A stretch of DNA of 58,873 nucleotides, taken from assembly GCA_036513515.1 (NCBI GenBank), contig DATBYW010000336.1, forward strand, positions 1 to 58,873. The letters are read 5' to 3'. The stretch is from Nephthysia sp036513515 (GTDB lineage: Bacteria > Chloroflexota > Dormibacteria > Dormibacterales > Dormibacteraceae). The position numbers and the translations under genes are program-made. Below the pieces are notes generated by a model. It was not told where the DNA came from, did not search any database, and was given only the letters and a program-made list of their open reading frames with translations. Position 1 is the first letter of the stretch. The number at the start of each line of letters is the position of its first letter. This document shows positions 33,657 through 40,879 of the stretch, piece by piece.

Positions 33657-35191
33657 CACGTAACTCCCGCGCTCACTTTGGTGGCTTTGCCTGCCAGCTT
33701 CTGCATCAGATCCTCCCAGGAGTCGACGAAGGCCTTGGCCCCCTCAGTCTGGAGCCTGGCCGCCAGCCCCTGCACGTCGATGTCGCGGGATTCGAACTGC
33801 GCCACCATCTGGTCGGCGTCGACGGCGTCCGCGGATAGCAGCTCGCCGACGTGGCCATGGTCGATTAATGCGTCGAGAGTGGGCTGCGGCATGGTGTTGA
33901 TGGTGTCGGGAGCCGCCAGCGCCTCGACGTAGTAGGTGTCTGGTCTTCTCTTGCTCTTCGTGCCCGTGCTGGCGAAGAGGAGCCGCTGAGGCCGAGCGCC
34001 CGCCGCTTCCAGAACCTTCCAGTCAGAAGACCCGAGGCTCCGCCGGTAGGCGCGATAGCAGCGCTTGGCGATGGCGATGCCAAGCTGGTCCTGGAGCTCG
34101 TCTGGTACCAGGTTGACCAGGGCCTGGTCCCAGCGTGAGACGAAAACCGACGCCACCGACGCCACCCGTAGGTCCAGGCCGGCCTCACGCCGCCTTTCGA
34201 GCCCCCTCCTGTATGCGGCGGCCGCGGCGATGTACTGATCGTCGGAGAAGAGCAGCGTCACATTGAGCGGGATGCCGGCAAAGATCAGCTCCTCGATGGC
34301 AACCAGACCTTCGGACGTGCCGGGCACCTTGACGAGCAGGTTCGCTATCGCCGCCTGCTCGTGCAGCATCCTGGCCTGCGCCATGGTAGCGGCGGTGTCG
34401 TAGGCGAGTGTCGGGGAGACCTCGAGTGACACGTAGCCGTCCACACCCTGGGTGGCGTCCCAGGTGGGCTTGAAGAGAGACGCGGCCCTGCGCAGGTCGT
34501 CGATCGCAAGCTGGAAGAACAGCTCTTCGGTGGCCAGGCCGCGCTCGGAGAGCTGCCGCACCTGCTCGTCGTAGTCGGCGCTCCCGGTGATCGCCTTGTC
34601 GAAGATGGTCGGGTTGGAGGTCAAACCGGTGACCGCGGCGCTTGCGATGTAACGCGCGAGGTCCCCGCTGTCCAGCAGCCCTCGGGTGATGTAGTCCAGC
34701 CACAGGCTCTGCCCCGCCTCGTGCAGGCGCGTGGCCGCGTTCAAGCTTCGCAGCCTCTCGAACTCGAGTACCGCCGCCAGCCGCCGGGCATGCCGCTCCT
34801 CGCCGCTGAATCGAGCGCCCAGAAAGGCCTGGACCACCTCGGCGGCGACGGCAGGACCCATCACCCGGGCACCCAGCGCGATTACGTTGCAGGAGTCGTG
34901 CTCGACCATCTGGCCGGCTGTGTAGTGGTCGGTCCCGTAGGCGGCTCGGATCAGGGGCAGCTTGTTGGCGGCCACCGTGACGCCCGCCCCACTGCCGCAG
35001 ACCAGGATGCCTCGCTCGGCCCTGGCGGTGGCTATCGCGTCCCCTACCAATCGTGTGACCAGCGGATAGTCGACGGGCCGGCCATCAGAGGGGCCGAGCA
35101 GGAGCGGCTCGTGTCCTGCGGCGGAGACGACGTCCGTCAGGACCTGGAGAAGGGGCAGGCCGGCGTGATCGGCCGCAATTGCGACGATCAT
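33656..35191 (-). CDS. RpiB-transaldolase fusion protein
   Basis: A 511-residue two-enzyme fusion. Residues 1-150 are ribose-5-phosphate isomerase B: IAADHAG, the active-site cysteine in GILVCGSGAGVTVAANK and the histidine in QMVEHDSCNVIALGARV. Residues about 160-511 are transaldolase: WLDYITRGLLDSGDL, GLTSNPTIFDKAI, and the Schiff-base lysine in NLLVKVPGTSEGL. It would interconvert pentose (or tetrose) phosphates and exchange dihydroxyacetone units. ATG at 35191 overlaps the upstream stop as ATGA. Both halves keep their key residues, so a working bifunctional enzyme is expected. The fusion is unusual; known transaldolase fusions are mostly with phosphoglucose isomerase. Confidence 0.92.
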   Translation of the reverse strand: MIVAIAADHAGLPLLQVLTDVVSAAGHEPLLLGPSDGRPVDYPLVTRLVGDAIATARAERGILVCGSGAGVTVAANKLPLIRAAYGTDHYTAGQMVEHDSCNVIALGARVMGPAVAAEVVQAFLGARFSGEERHARRLAAVLEFERLRSLNAATRLHEAGQSLWLDYITRGLLDSGDLARYIASAAVTGLTSNPTIFDKAITGSADYDEQVRQLSERGLATEELFFQLAIDDLRRAASLFKPTWDATQGVDGYVSLEVSPTLAYDTAATMAQARMLHEQAAIANLLVKVPGTSEGLVAIEELIFAGIPLNVTLLFSDDQYIAAAAAYRRGLERRREAGLDLRVASVASVFVSRWDQALVNLVPDELQDQLGIAIAKRCYRAYRRSLGSSDWKVLEAAGARPQRLLFASTGTKSKRRPDTYYVEALAAPDTINTMPQPTLDALIDHGHVGELLSADAVDADQMVAQFESRDIDVQGLAARLQTEGAKAFVDSWEDLMQKLAGKATKVSAGVT

Positions 35192-36117
35192 CTCGACGCG
35201 CCGGCGGCAGTCGCCGCCGCCTCGTAAGCCTGGACCATCCGGCCGTAGTTGGCGGCGATCGTGGCGACCGCGTTCGGTGTCTCGGTCTGACCCGCGACCC
35301 AACTCTTCAGCGGGTCCCACCAGATTGTCCGGCCGACCGCAAAGCCGACGAATCCAGGCACCCCAGCGCCCTGTCGCAACCAGTGCATGACGCGGGCTTC
35401 ATCGGCTCCCCGGCCCAGGACGATGCAGCTCACGTTGTCCCGGCCACCTGAACGGGCTTGCACCGACACTCGCTCGCAGTCCTCGCGCCGGTCGAGTCCC
35501 TCGATCTTCCAGATGTCCGGCTCGACATGTGCCGACTGGGACTCCTCGATCACCCGCACGACCAGCCCGGGCCTCACCTCGCGGTCGTAGCGGTCCTTGT
35601 CGCCATCCACCCGCTGCAGCTGCGCGGGCTCGGGCGGCACGAGCAGCTCGAAGAGAAACTTGCGGTCCCGGGCTCGCAACCACTCGGACAGCCGCCTGAG
35701 CCGCTCCAGCTGCCTCTGGTTCATGGCCTGGTCCCCCTCAGGGTTGTAGCGAACCAGGACTTTGGTGAAGTCGGGATCGAAGGCCTCTATATGGCTTCCG
35801 AAGTCCTCGCCAAACTCGAAATCGAACTCGTCCTGGCCACTCTTCTCGACGGGCATGGCGAGGGTGAGACCCTCTTTCTTGGCCGCCCGGGCGACAGGGG
35901 CTCCGAACTGCTCGTCGACGAGCAGCCCGGCCCACTGCCGGGGAGCACCTTCCTCGATAGCCCGGCGGAGGCCCTCGAAGATGATCTGTTTGGACTGCCC
36001 GATCCGCGCTGTCTCTTCCGAGGACGGCGTGCCCTCCACGCCGAACAGGCCCTTCTGAAAGGACGCCCGGTGGTCGAAGGCCAGCATGTAGAGGTTCCGG
36101 TCATATCCAAGACTCAT
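35188..36117 (-). CDS. DUF2090 / IolC C-terminal-type aldolase-like protein, stand-alone
   Basis: A 309-residue protein matching the DUF2090 domain usually found at the C-terminus of IolC (5-dehydro-2-deoxygluconokinase) and proposed to be a class I aldolase-like TIM barrel. Visible: LYMLAFDHRASFQKGLFG, AGLLVDEQFG, EDFGSHIEAFDPDFTKVLVR, KFLFELLVPPEP, EPDIWKIEGL and VGFAVGRTIWWDPLKSW. The kinase half is absent. ATG at 36117 has GGAG upstream. Its stop overlaps the next gene by ATGA. In this operon it may cleave a ketose phosphate; the substrate is unknown and the aldolase assignment itself is partly predicted. Confidence 0.82.
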   Translation of the reverse strand: MSLGYDRNLYMLAFDHRASFQKGLFGVEGTPSSEETARIGQSKQIIFEGLRRAIEEGAPRQWAGLLVDEQFGAPVARAAKKEGLTLAMPVEKSGQDEFDFEFGEDFGSHIEAFDPDFTKVLVRYNPEGDQAMNQRQLERLRRLSEWLRARDRKFLFELLVPPEPAQLQRVDGDKDRYDREVRPGLVVRVIEESQSAHVEPDIWKIEGLDRREDCERVSVQARSGGRDNVSCIVLGRGADEARVMHWLRQGAGVPGFVGFAVGRTIWWDPLKSWVAGQTETPNAVATIAANYGRMVQAYEAAATAAGASR

Positions 36118-36145
36118 CGCTCGTTCACTCCATAAAGGCCACTGC

Positions 36146-37687
36146 TCATCCGGCAACCTGCATCTTGCTGATGCTGGCCATCATCTGGCCGATTGCCTCC
36201 CTGGCTTCGGGGGTGGCCTGGCCTCGAATCTCGAGCGTCGTGCGCCGGCGCACGACGTCGTCCACAGTTATCGCCCATTCCTGTTCGACAGCATGAATCA
36301 CCTGGCCCCAGACGTCGGTGCCCTCGGGATGGATCCGCTCCAGCCGTCCTGTGTGGAGGACCAGCGGGGCCTCGTCACCATACAGGTGAGTCAGGTGTTT
36401 CCAGACATCGGGCGGCACATCGGCGGGTCGCGGAGGCAGCCGCCCGGCACCCGGGAGAGGACTCGAGGTCAGCCGCGCCCGCCGGAAAGGCTCCAGTTGC
36501 TGCAGAACCTTGAGCGCGATCTGCCGGTGAGTGGTCAGCTTGCCGCCAGCGACCGAGACCATACCGGCCGGACCAACCCGGATCACCTCCTCACGGGGGG
36601 TCTTTGCAGTGCTGGTTCCGCTTCGAGCCAGCACCCTAAGACCGGCAAACGTATACCGGATTCGATCTCGGGCCAGCACCTCGGCGGGTAGGGACCTGGA
36701 AGCCTCGCTCAGTATCTCGTCGATGTCCTCAGGCTCGGCTCTGACTGCGGCCGGGTCACCCTCATAGTCCGTGTCCGTGGTTCCCAGCAGCAGCATCCCC
36801 TCCCAGGGAACGGCAAAGCTGACCCGCCCACCCTCCAGGGGCGTCGTGACGGCGGCCTGCCAGGGCAAATCCCGAGGTGGCTCGAGGACGATATGCGCTC
36901 CCTTGCTGAGCCGAGCCATCGGTCTCGCGCGCGGGTCCTCCATCAGGCGGATCGCGTCGACCCAGGGGCCTGCCGCGTTGATCACCGACCGGCACCTGAT
37001 CCTCATGTCTCCGGCGTGGGCGGCGACGATGCCGCCGCGAGCCAGATCGAGCCCGGTGATCTTCGTGTAGTTGAGCACCGCCGCGCCGGCTCGAGCGGCG
37101 GCCGTGACGGTGGCCAGGACCAGGCGCGAGTCGTGTGTCTGGGCGTCCTCGTAGACGCCGGCCGCCACCATCCCGTCGGTCTTGATCAGAGGCACCAGTT
37201 TGCGGGCTCCCTTGGGGCTCAGCATCCCGGCTCGGCTATGGCGGAATCCCGACATCGCGGCGTACGCGAGCATGCCGGCGGCGATCGCGGGGGCACCGTG
37301 CGGGCCACCCTTGTACACCGGCAGCACGAAGGTCAGCGGCGTGACCAGATGAGGAGCGAGACGGTCCAGAAGCGCGCGGCGCTCGGCGTGGGCCTCCCGG
37401 ACCAAATTGAAGTCGTACATCTGGAGGTAGCGCAGCCCGCCGTGGATCAGCTTGGAGGAGGCGCTCGAGGTGGCGCCGCCAAAGTCGCCGGCGTCCACCA
37501 TGGCGACCCTGGCTCCGTTCATCGTCGCCTCGAGGGCGATGCGGGCCCCGATCACACCCCCTCCGATCACCAGCAGGTCGAACGTCTCCGACTCCAGGCG
37601 CTCCAGCGTTCGCTCACGATCGGCATGGGCCCCGAGCACCCGCGCGGCCGGAACTCCGTTTTGCCTTCTCCGTCTTCCGTCGGCCAT
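36146..37687 (-). CDS. GlpD-like FAD-dependent polyol-phosphate dehydrogenase
   Basis: A 513-residue flavoprotein of the glycerol-3-phosphate dehydrogenase family. The FAD motif is FDLLVIGGGVIGARIALEA, then ATSSASSKLIHGGLRYLQMY, the catalytic-region segment AGVYEDAQTHDSRLVLATV and VINAAGPWVDAIRL. The C-terminal DAO_C domain includes VSVAGGKLTTHRQIA. It should oxidise glycerol-3-phosphate or a longer polyol phosphate and pass electrons to quinone at the membrane. EryB of erythritol catabolism is a GlpD homologue, which matters here. ATG at 37687 follows GAGGA. It is the first gene of the operon and divergent to the GpsA-like gene. Confidence 0.88.
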   Translation of the reverse strand: MADGRRRRQNGVPAARVLGAHADRERTLERLESETFDLLVIGGGVIGARIALEATMNGARVAMVDAGDFGGATSSASSKLIHGGLRYLQMYDFNLVREAHAERRALLDRLAPHLVTPLTFVLPVYKGGPHGAPAIAAGMLAYAAMSGFRHSRAGMLSPKGARKLVPLIKTDGMVAAGVYEDAQTHDSRLVLATVTAAARAGAAVLNYTKITGLDLARGGIVAAHAGDMRIRCRSVINAAGPWVDAIRLMEDPRARPMARLSKGAHIVLEPPRDLPWQAAVTTPLEGGRVSFAVPWEGMLLLGTTDTDYEGDPAAVRAEPEDIDEILSEASRSLPAEVLARDRIRYTFAGLRVLARSGTSTAKTPREEVIRVGPAGMVSVAGGKLTTHRQIALKVLQQLEPFRRARLTSSPLPGAGRLPPRPADVPPDVWKHLTHLYGDEAPLVLHTGRLERIHPEGTDVWGQVIHAVEQEWAITVDDVVRRRTTLEIRGQATPEAREAIGQMMASISKMQVAG

Positions 37688-37747
37688 CACGTCCTCAGTT
37701 CCGGGCCTTGAGGCGGAGTTGCAGAAAGACAGAGACCATCAGCGTCA

Positions 37748-37771
37748 GTGCTGTGCTGTGCTGTGCTGTGC
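37748..37771. repeat. Pentanucleotide tandem repeat (GTGCT)4-GTGC in the divergent promoter region
   Basis: Nearly five copies of GTGCT sit 61 bases upstream of the GlpD-like start and 144 before the GpsA-like start. Copy-number change by slippage could alter promoter spacing; that is an inference. Confidence 0.85.
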
Positions 37772-37822
37772 GGCCCGCGTCAGCATGAGTACTAACAGGA
37801 CCTCTCCCCAGTCCGAGGCCTC

Positions 37823-37854
37823 AACGGCTTGCAGAATCGTGCCGTTGCTGCAAG
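37823..37854. promoter_or_regulatory. Two interleaved inverted repeats, candidate operator of the sugar-phosphate operon
   Basis: AACGGC (37823-37828) pairs with GCCGTT (37841-37846), and CTTGCAG (37828-37834) with CTGCAAG (37848-37854). Both are perfect and lie in the 227-bp divergent region between the GlpD-like and GpsA-like genes. No regulator gene is adjacent. Confidence 0.45.
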
Positions 37855-37914
37855 GCTATTCAAGTCACTTTAGTCGCGGCAAGACGAGGAGTCAAGGAGG
37901 TCAAGGCGTCTCTC

Positions 37915-39018
37915 ATGACCACAATTGCAATTCTTGGTTCGGGCATCATGGGGTCGGCGCTGAGCGTCCCGCTGGCCGACAACGGGCACGACGTGCGGTT
38001 GATCGGCACTCATCTGGATAGGGAGATAATCGACAGCGTCAAGGCGACCGGGGTCCACCCAGGCCTTCAGGTCAAGCTGCCTGACACCGTCCGCCCCTAT
38101 CAACTGGAGGAGGCTGAGGCCGCCTTCCAGGGAGCTGAGATAGTACTGTCCGGAGTCAACTCCTTTGGCGTGCACTGGGCCGGTGAGCAGCTCGCACGCC
38201 TTCTCCAGCCCGGCATGCTGGTGATAGCGATAGCCAAGGGAATGGAGGCCAATGAGCAAGGCGATCTCCGCATCCTGCCCGAGGTCCTGATGGAACAGGT
38301 GCCGGCCGACCTGCGCCAGAGCGTTTCTTGGTCGGCTATCGTGGGTCCGTCAATCGCCGGTGAGGTGGCGGTCCGCCGGCATACTTGCGTGATTTTCACC
38401 GGGCGCGAGCAGGCCGCGCTGGATCGGCTGGCCGCCACTTTCCGCACCGACCATTACCACGTCTGGACATCCACGGATTTTGTGGGCTCCGAGATCTGTG
38501 CGGCGATGAAGAACTGCTACGCGCTCAGCGTGGGCTTCGCCGAGGGCACCCTGGAGCGGCAGGGTGAGAGTGACAGTCCGTATCGCGCACACAACTACGA
38601 GGCGTCACTGTTCGGACAGGGTGCGATAGAGATCGGCCAGATGCTGCGCCTGCTCGGAGGCCGCCCCGAGACCGCCTACGGATTGGCCGGAGTGGGTGAC
38701 ATGTACGTGACCAGCGCCGGTGGCCGCAACGTCCGCGTCGGTCGCTTGATCGGGACCGGCCTCACCTTCTCCGAAGCGCATGAGCGGCTGGGCCGCCACA
38801 TCACGCTGGAGGGTGCGGCGGCGATTCGTGTGATCGGCGCCGCCATCCTCAAGCTCACCGAAAGGGGCGTCGTCGCAGCGACCGACTTCCCGCTGATGCG
38901 TGCACTGTACGAAGTGATCGGCAGGGATAGGCAGCTCGAGATTCCCTGGTCCAGCCTGTTCGGCGGGGAACCGCTGACCGGCCGGCAGCTCGAGAGCCCG
39001 GCCGACAAGCCGCGCTAG
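37915..39018 (+). CDS. GpsA-like NAD(P)-dependent glycerol-3-phosphate dehydrogenase
   Basis: A 367-residue soluble dehydrogenase. The nucleotide fold is IAILGSGIMGSALSVPLADN; the catalytic lysine lies in EICAAMKNCYALSVGFAEG, and the C-domain signature is YGLAGVGDMYVTSAGGRNVR. It belongs to a divergent GpsA subgroup: TSAGGRNVRVGR replaces the usual CxSxxSRNxxxG, and an insert precedes it (ERQGESDSPYRAHNYEASLF). It may act on a polyol phosphate other than glycerol-3-phosphate, or link the operon to phospholipid backbone supply. AAGGAGG lies about 13 bases before ATG 37915. Divergent from the operon and probably co-controlled. Confidence 0.85.
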   Translation: MTTIAILGSGIMGSALSVPLADNGHDVRLIGTHLDREIIDSVKATGVHPGLQVKLPDTVRPYQLEEAEAAFQGAEIVLSGVNSFGVHWAGEQLARLLQPGMLVIAIAKGMEANEQGDLRILPEVLMEQVPADLRQSVSWSAIVGPSIAGEVAVRRHTCVIFTGREQAALDRLAATFRTDHYHVWTSTDFVGSEICAAMKNCYALSVGFAEGTLERQGESDSPYRAHNYEASLFGQGAIEIGQMLRLLGGRPETAYGLAGVGDMYVTSAGGRNVRVGRLIGTGLTFSEAHERLGRHITLEGAAAIRVIGAAILKLTERGVVAATDFPLMRALYEVIGRDRQLEIPWSSLFGGEPLTGRQLESPADKPR

Positions 39019-39022
39019 GACA

Positions 39023-39667
39023 CTAGAGTGGCGCCCGAGAAATCGATTTAGTACCTCCCCTCCTGGGGGAGGGTGCACGGAGGGGGCTCGAGCGCCAGTC
39101 GTCCCGTCGGACTGCCCAGATCAGGTCTCGCCTAGTCTCGGCTGCTGCGTGAGGTTCCTTGTCGACGGTGCCGACCAGCTTGTAGCCAAGCTTGCGGGGA
39201 ACCGCCGCGGAGGCCTGGTTGGCCTCGTCGCATCGGATCTCCACCCGCACCACTCCAGCCAGTGCTAACGCTGCGTCGGTCAATCTCGCCGAACCCTCGG
39301 TCGCGTACCCCTGTCGGACCTGCGTCGCCGCAATCCAGTAGCCGATCTCCATCGTGCCGGCACCCTCGTGCGTGTGCAGCCTCATGCCTCCGATGGGCTC
39401 ACCATCAGGCAGCGTCACCGCGTAGCCGAAGCCGGTTCGCTCCTCCCAGGCCTGCTGCGTGCGGCTGAGAAACGCTCGCTGTGATTCCACTGTTGGGCGC
39501 GCCTCGGCCCAAGGCATCCAGGGACGAAGGTGCTCCATGTTGTCGGCGACCAACCGCACCAGCAGCTCGGCATCGGCGATCCGCCAGCGCCGAAGCCCGA
39601 TCCGTCCGGCGTCCAGCTCCTCGGGGGGTGCCTCTTCGAGCCACAGAGCCACGCCGCCAAGTGTCAT
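39023..39667 (-). CDS. GNAT N-acetyltransferase (RimJ/RimL type) with a repeat-derived tail
   Basis: A 214-residue acetyl-CoA-dependent transferase. The RimJ/L pattern is seen in IGLRRWRIADAELLVRLVAD, LRPWMPWAEARPTVE, GTMEIGYWIAATQVRQGYAT (motif A region) and RVEIRCDEANQASAAVPRKL. The fold is finished near RRDLIWAVRRDDW; the final residues SPLRAPSPRRGGTKSISR are translated from the GC-rich hairpin element at 39054-39072. Substrate may be a protein N-terminus or an antibiotic. It starts at ATG 39667, divergent from the VOC gene, and converges on the GpsA-like gene with a four-base gap. Confidence 0.87.
   Translation of the reverse strand: MTLGGVALWLEEAPPEELDAGRIGLRRWRIADAELLVRLVADNMEHLRPWMPWAEARPTVESQRAFLSRTQQAWEERTGFGYAVTLPDGEPIGGMRLHTHEGAGTMEIGYWIAATQVRQGYATEGSARLTDAALALAGVVRVEIRCDEANQASAAVPRKLGYKLVGTVDKEPHAAAETRRDLIWAVRRDDWRSSPLRAPSPRRGGTKSISRAPL
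39054..39072. repeat. REP-like hairpin (copy 5), inside the 3' end of the acetyltransferase gene
   Basis: CCTCCCC, TCCTG, GGGGAGG is a perfect seven-pair stem at a convergent junction, read through by the acetyltransferase frame. Confidence 0.5.
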
Positions 39668-39751
39668 TGATCCGCTTGGTCGTCGGCACGGCCGCCGCCC
39701 GGCCCTTTACGCCGTATCGGCGCCCGGTGCCCGGCTACCATTGGGCCGCTG

Positions 39752-40186
39752 ATGACACAGAACGCGACCGGCGACTCGAACGACGGATTCCCAACCGAAG
39801 GTATGGAGTTGACCCATCTCCTGGTCGTGAGCGACGTGGAGCGCGCGAGCACTTTCTACCGTGACGTGCTCGGGGCAGAGCTCTACCGGGAGTACGGCGG
39901 CACCTCTGCAGTGTTTCGGCTTCTCGGGACCTGGCTCCTTCTGGTGACGGGCGGTGGCCCAACGCAGGACAAGCCCGACATCGTCTTCGCCCCGCCGCCC
40001 GACCCTCACACCGTCAGCCACGAGATGACCTTCCGGGTGCCTGACTGCCACGCCGCGTACGCCGTGCTGCGCTCGCGTGGGGCCGAGTTCGTAACGCCGC
40101 CGGTGGAGTCCGCGTGGGAGGTCCGCTGCTTTTTTCACGACCCGGACGGGCACCTGCTCGAGATCAGCGAGGCAAGGGGAAGCTGA
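39752..40186 (+). CDS. VOC (glyoxalase/bleomycin resistance) family protein
   Basis: A 144-residue two-repeat beta-alpha-beta-beta-beta protein. First module: THLLVVSDVERASTFYRDVL and GTWLLLVTGGGP; second: HEMTFRVPDCHAAYAVLRSR and CFFHDPDGHLLEISEA with the metal-binding glutamate. The superfamily covers lyases, dioxygenases and drug-binding proteins, so no specific activity is claimed. ATG at 39752 has no ribosome site in the short divergent gap, hinting at leaderless expression. Stand-alone gene. Confidence 0.87.
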   Translation: MTQNATGDSNDGFPTEGMELTHLLVVSDVERASTFYRDVLGAELYREYGGTSAVFRLLGTWLLLVTGGGPTQDKPDIVFAPPPDPHTVSHEMTFRVPDCHAAYAVLRSRGAEFVTPPVESAWEVRCFFHDPDGHLLEISEARGS

Positions 40187-40342
40187 ACAGCGACCTGGCC
40201 GCCGGCGTTCGGACTGCGGAGCCGCGGCTCCCGGGCTAAGCCCTCGAACTCGGCAGACCGGCGTATTACCTCCACCTGCACCCACCAAGGAGAGGACGTC
40301 CCGCATCTGGCCCAAGCCTCGGATACGTGGCACCCTGAAGCG

Positions 40343-40879
40343 GTGGATCCACCGCTGACCAGCACGAACGCTGGCCAGGCGTCGGGCGCCCCGCCGCAGC
40401 TGCGGCCGCCGCGCAACCTGGTAAGTCCGAGGGCCATCCGCTACTGGACTGCCCGGGCCCTGGGCGGCTGGCTTGTCGTAGTCCTGGCACAGGTCTTTCT
40501 GATGGTCCTGGTGCGTGAAGGCGTCGTGCGCTTCCAGGTCATCACGCTGGCGGTCACCGTCGTGGTCGCGGCGGCGCACGTGGTCGTCATGCCGCGGTGG
40601 CGCTTCCGGGTCCATCGCTGGGAGGTGACCGCAAACGCCGTGTACACGCAGTCCGGCTGGTTCTCCCAGGAGCGGCGGATCGCGCCGATCTCGCGCATCC
40701 AGACTGTCGACACCGAGCGCGGGCCGCTGGAGCAGCTTTTCGGGCTCTCCAACGTCACCGTCACGACGGCGTCAGCGGCAGGCCCGCTGAAGATCCACGG
40801 TCTGGACCGGGACCGGGCGCAGGAGCTGGTCGACGAGCTTGCCCGCGCCATCGAGTCGACCGCCGGAGACGCGACATGA
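40343..40879 (+). CDS. bPH2-domain membrane protein (YdbS-like)
   Basis: A 178-residue protein with two membrane helices (ARALGGWLVVVLAQVFLMVL and VITLAVTVVVAAAHVVV), then one bacterial PH-like domain (WEVTANAVYTQSGWFSQERR, ISRIQTVDTERGPLEQLFGL). Start GTG 40343 gives a complete N-terminus. Its TGA overlaps the ATG of the next gene (ATGA), forming the common YdbS-YdbT pair. In Bacillus this pair gives resistance to certain bacteriocins; the general role is not settled. The PH domain is expected on the cytoplasmic side. Confidence 0.87.
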   Translation: MDPPLTSTNAGQASGAPPQLRPPRNLVSPRAIRYWTARALGGWLVVVLAQVFLMVLVREGVVRFQVITLAVTVVVAAAHVVVMPRWRFRVHRWEVTANAVYTQSGWFSQERRIAPISRIQTVDTERGPLEQLFGLSNVTVTTASAAGPLKIHGLDRDRAQELVDELARAIESTAGDAT

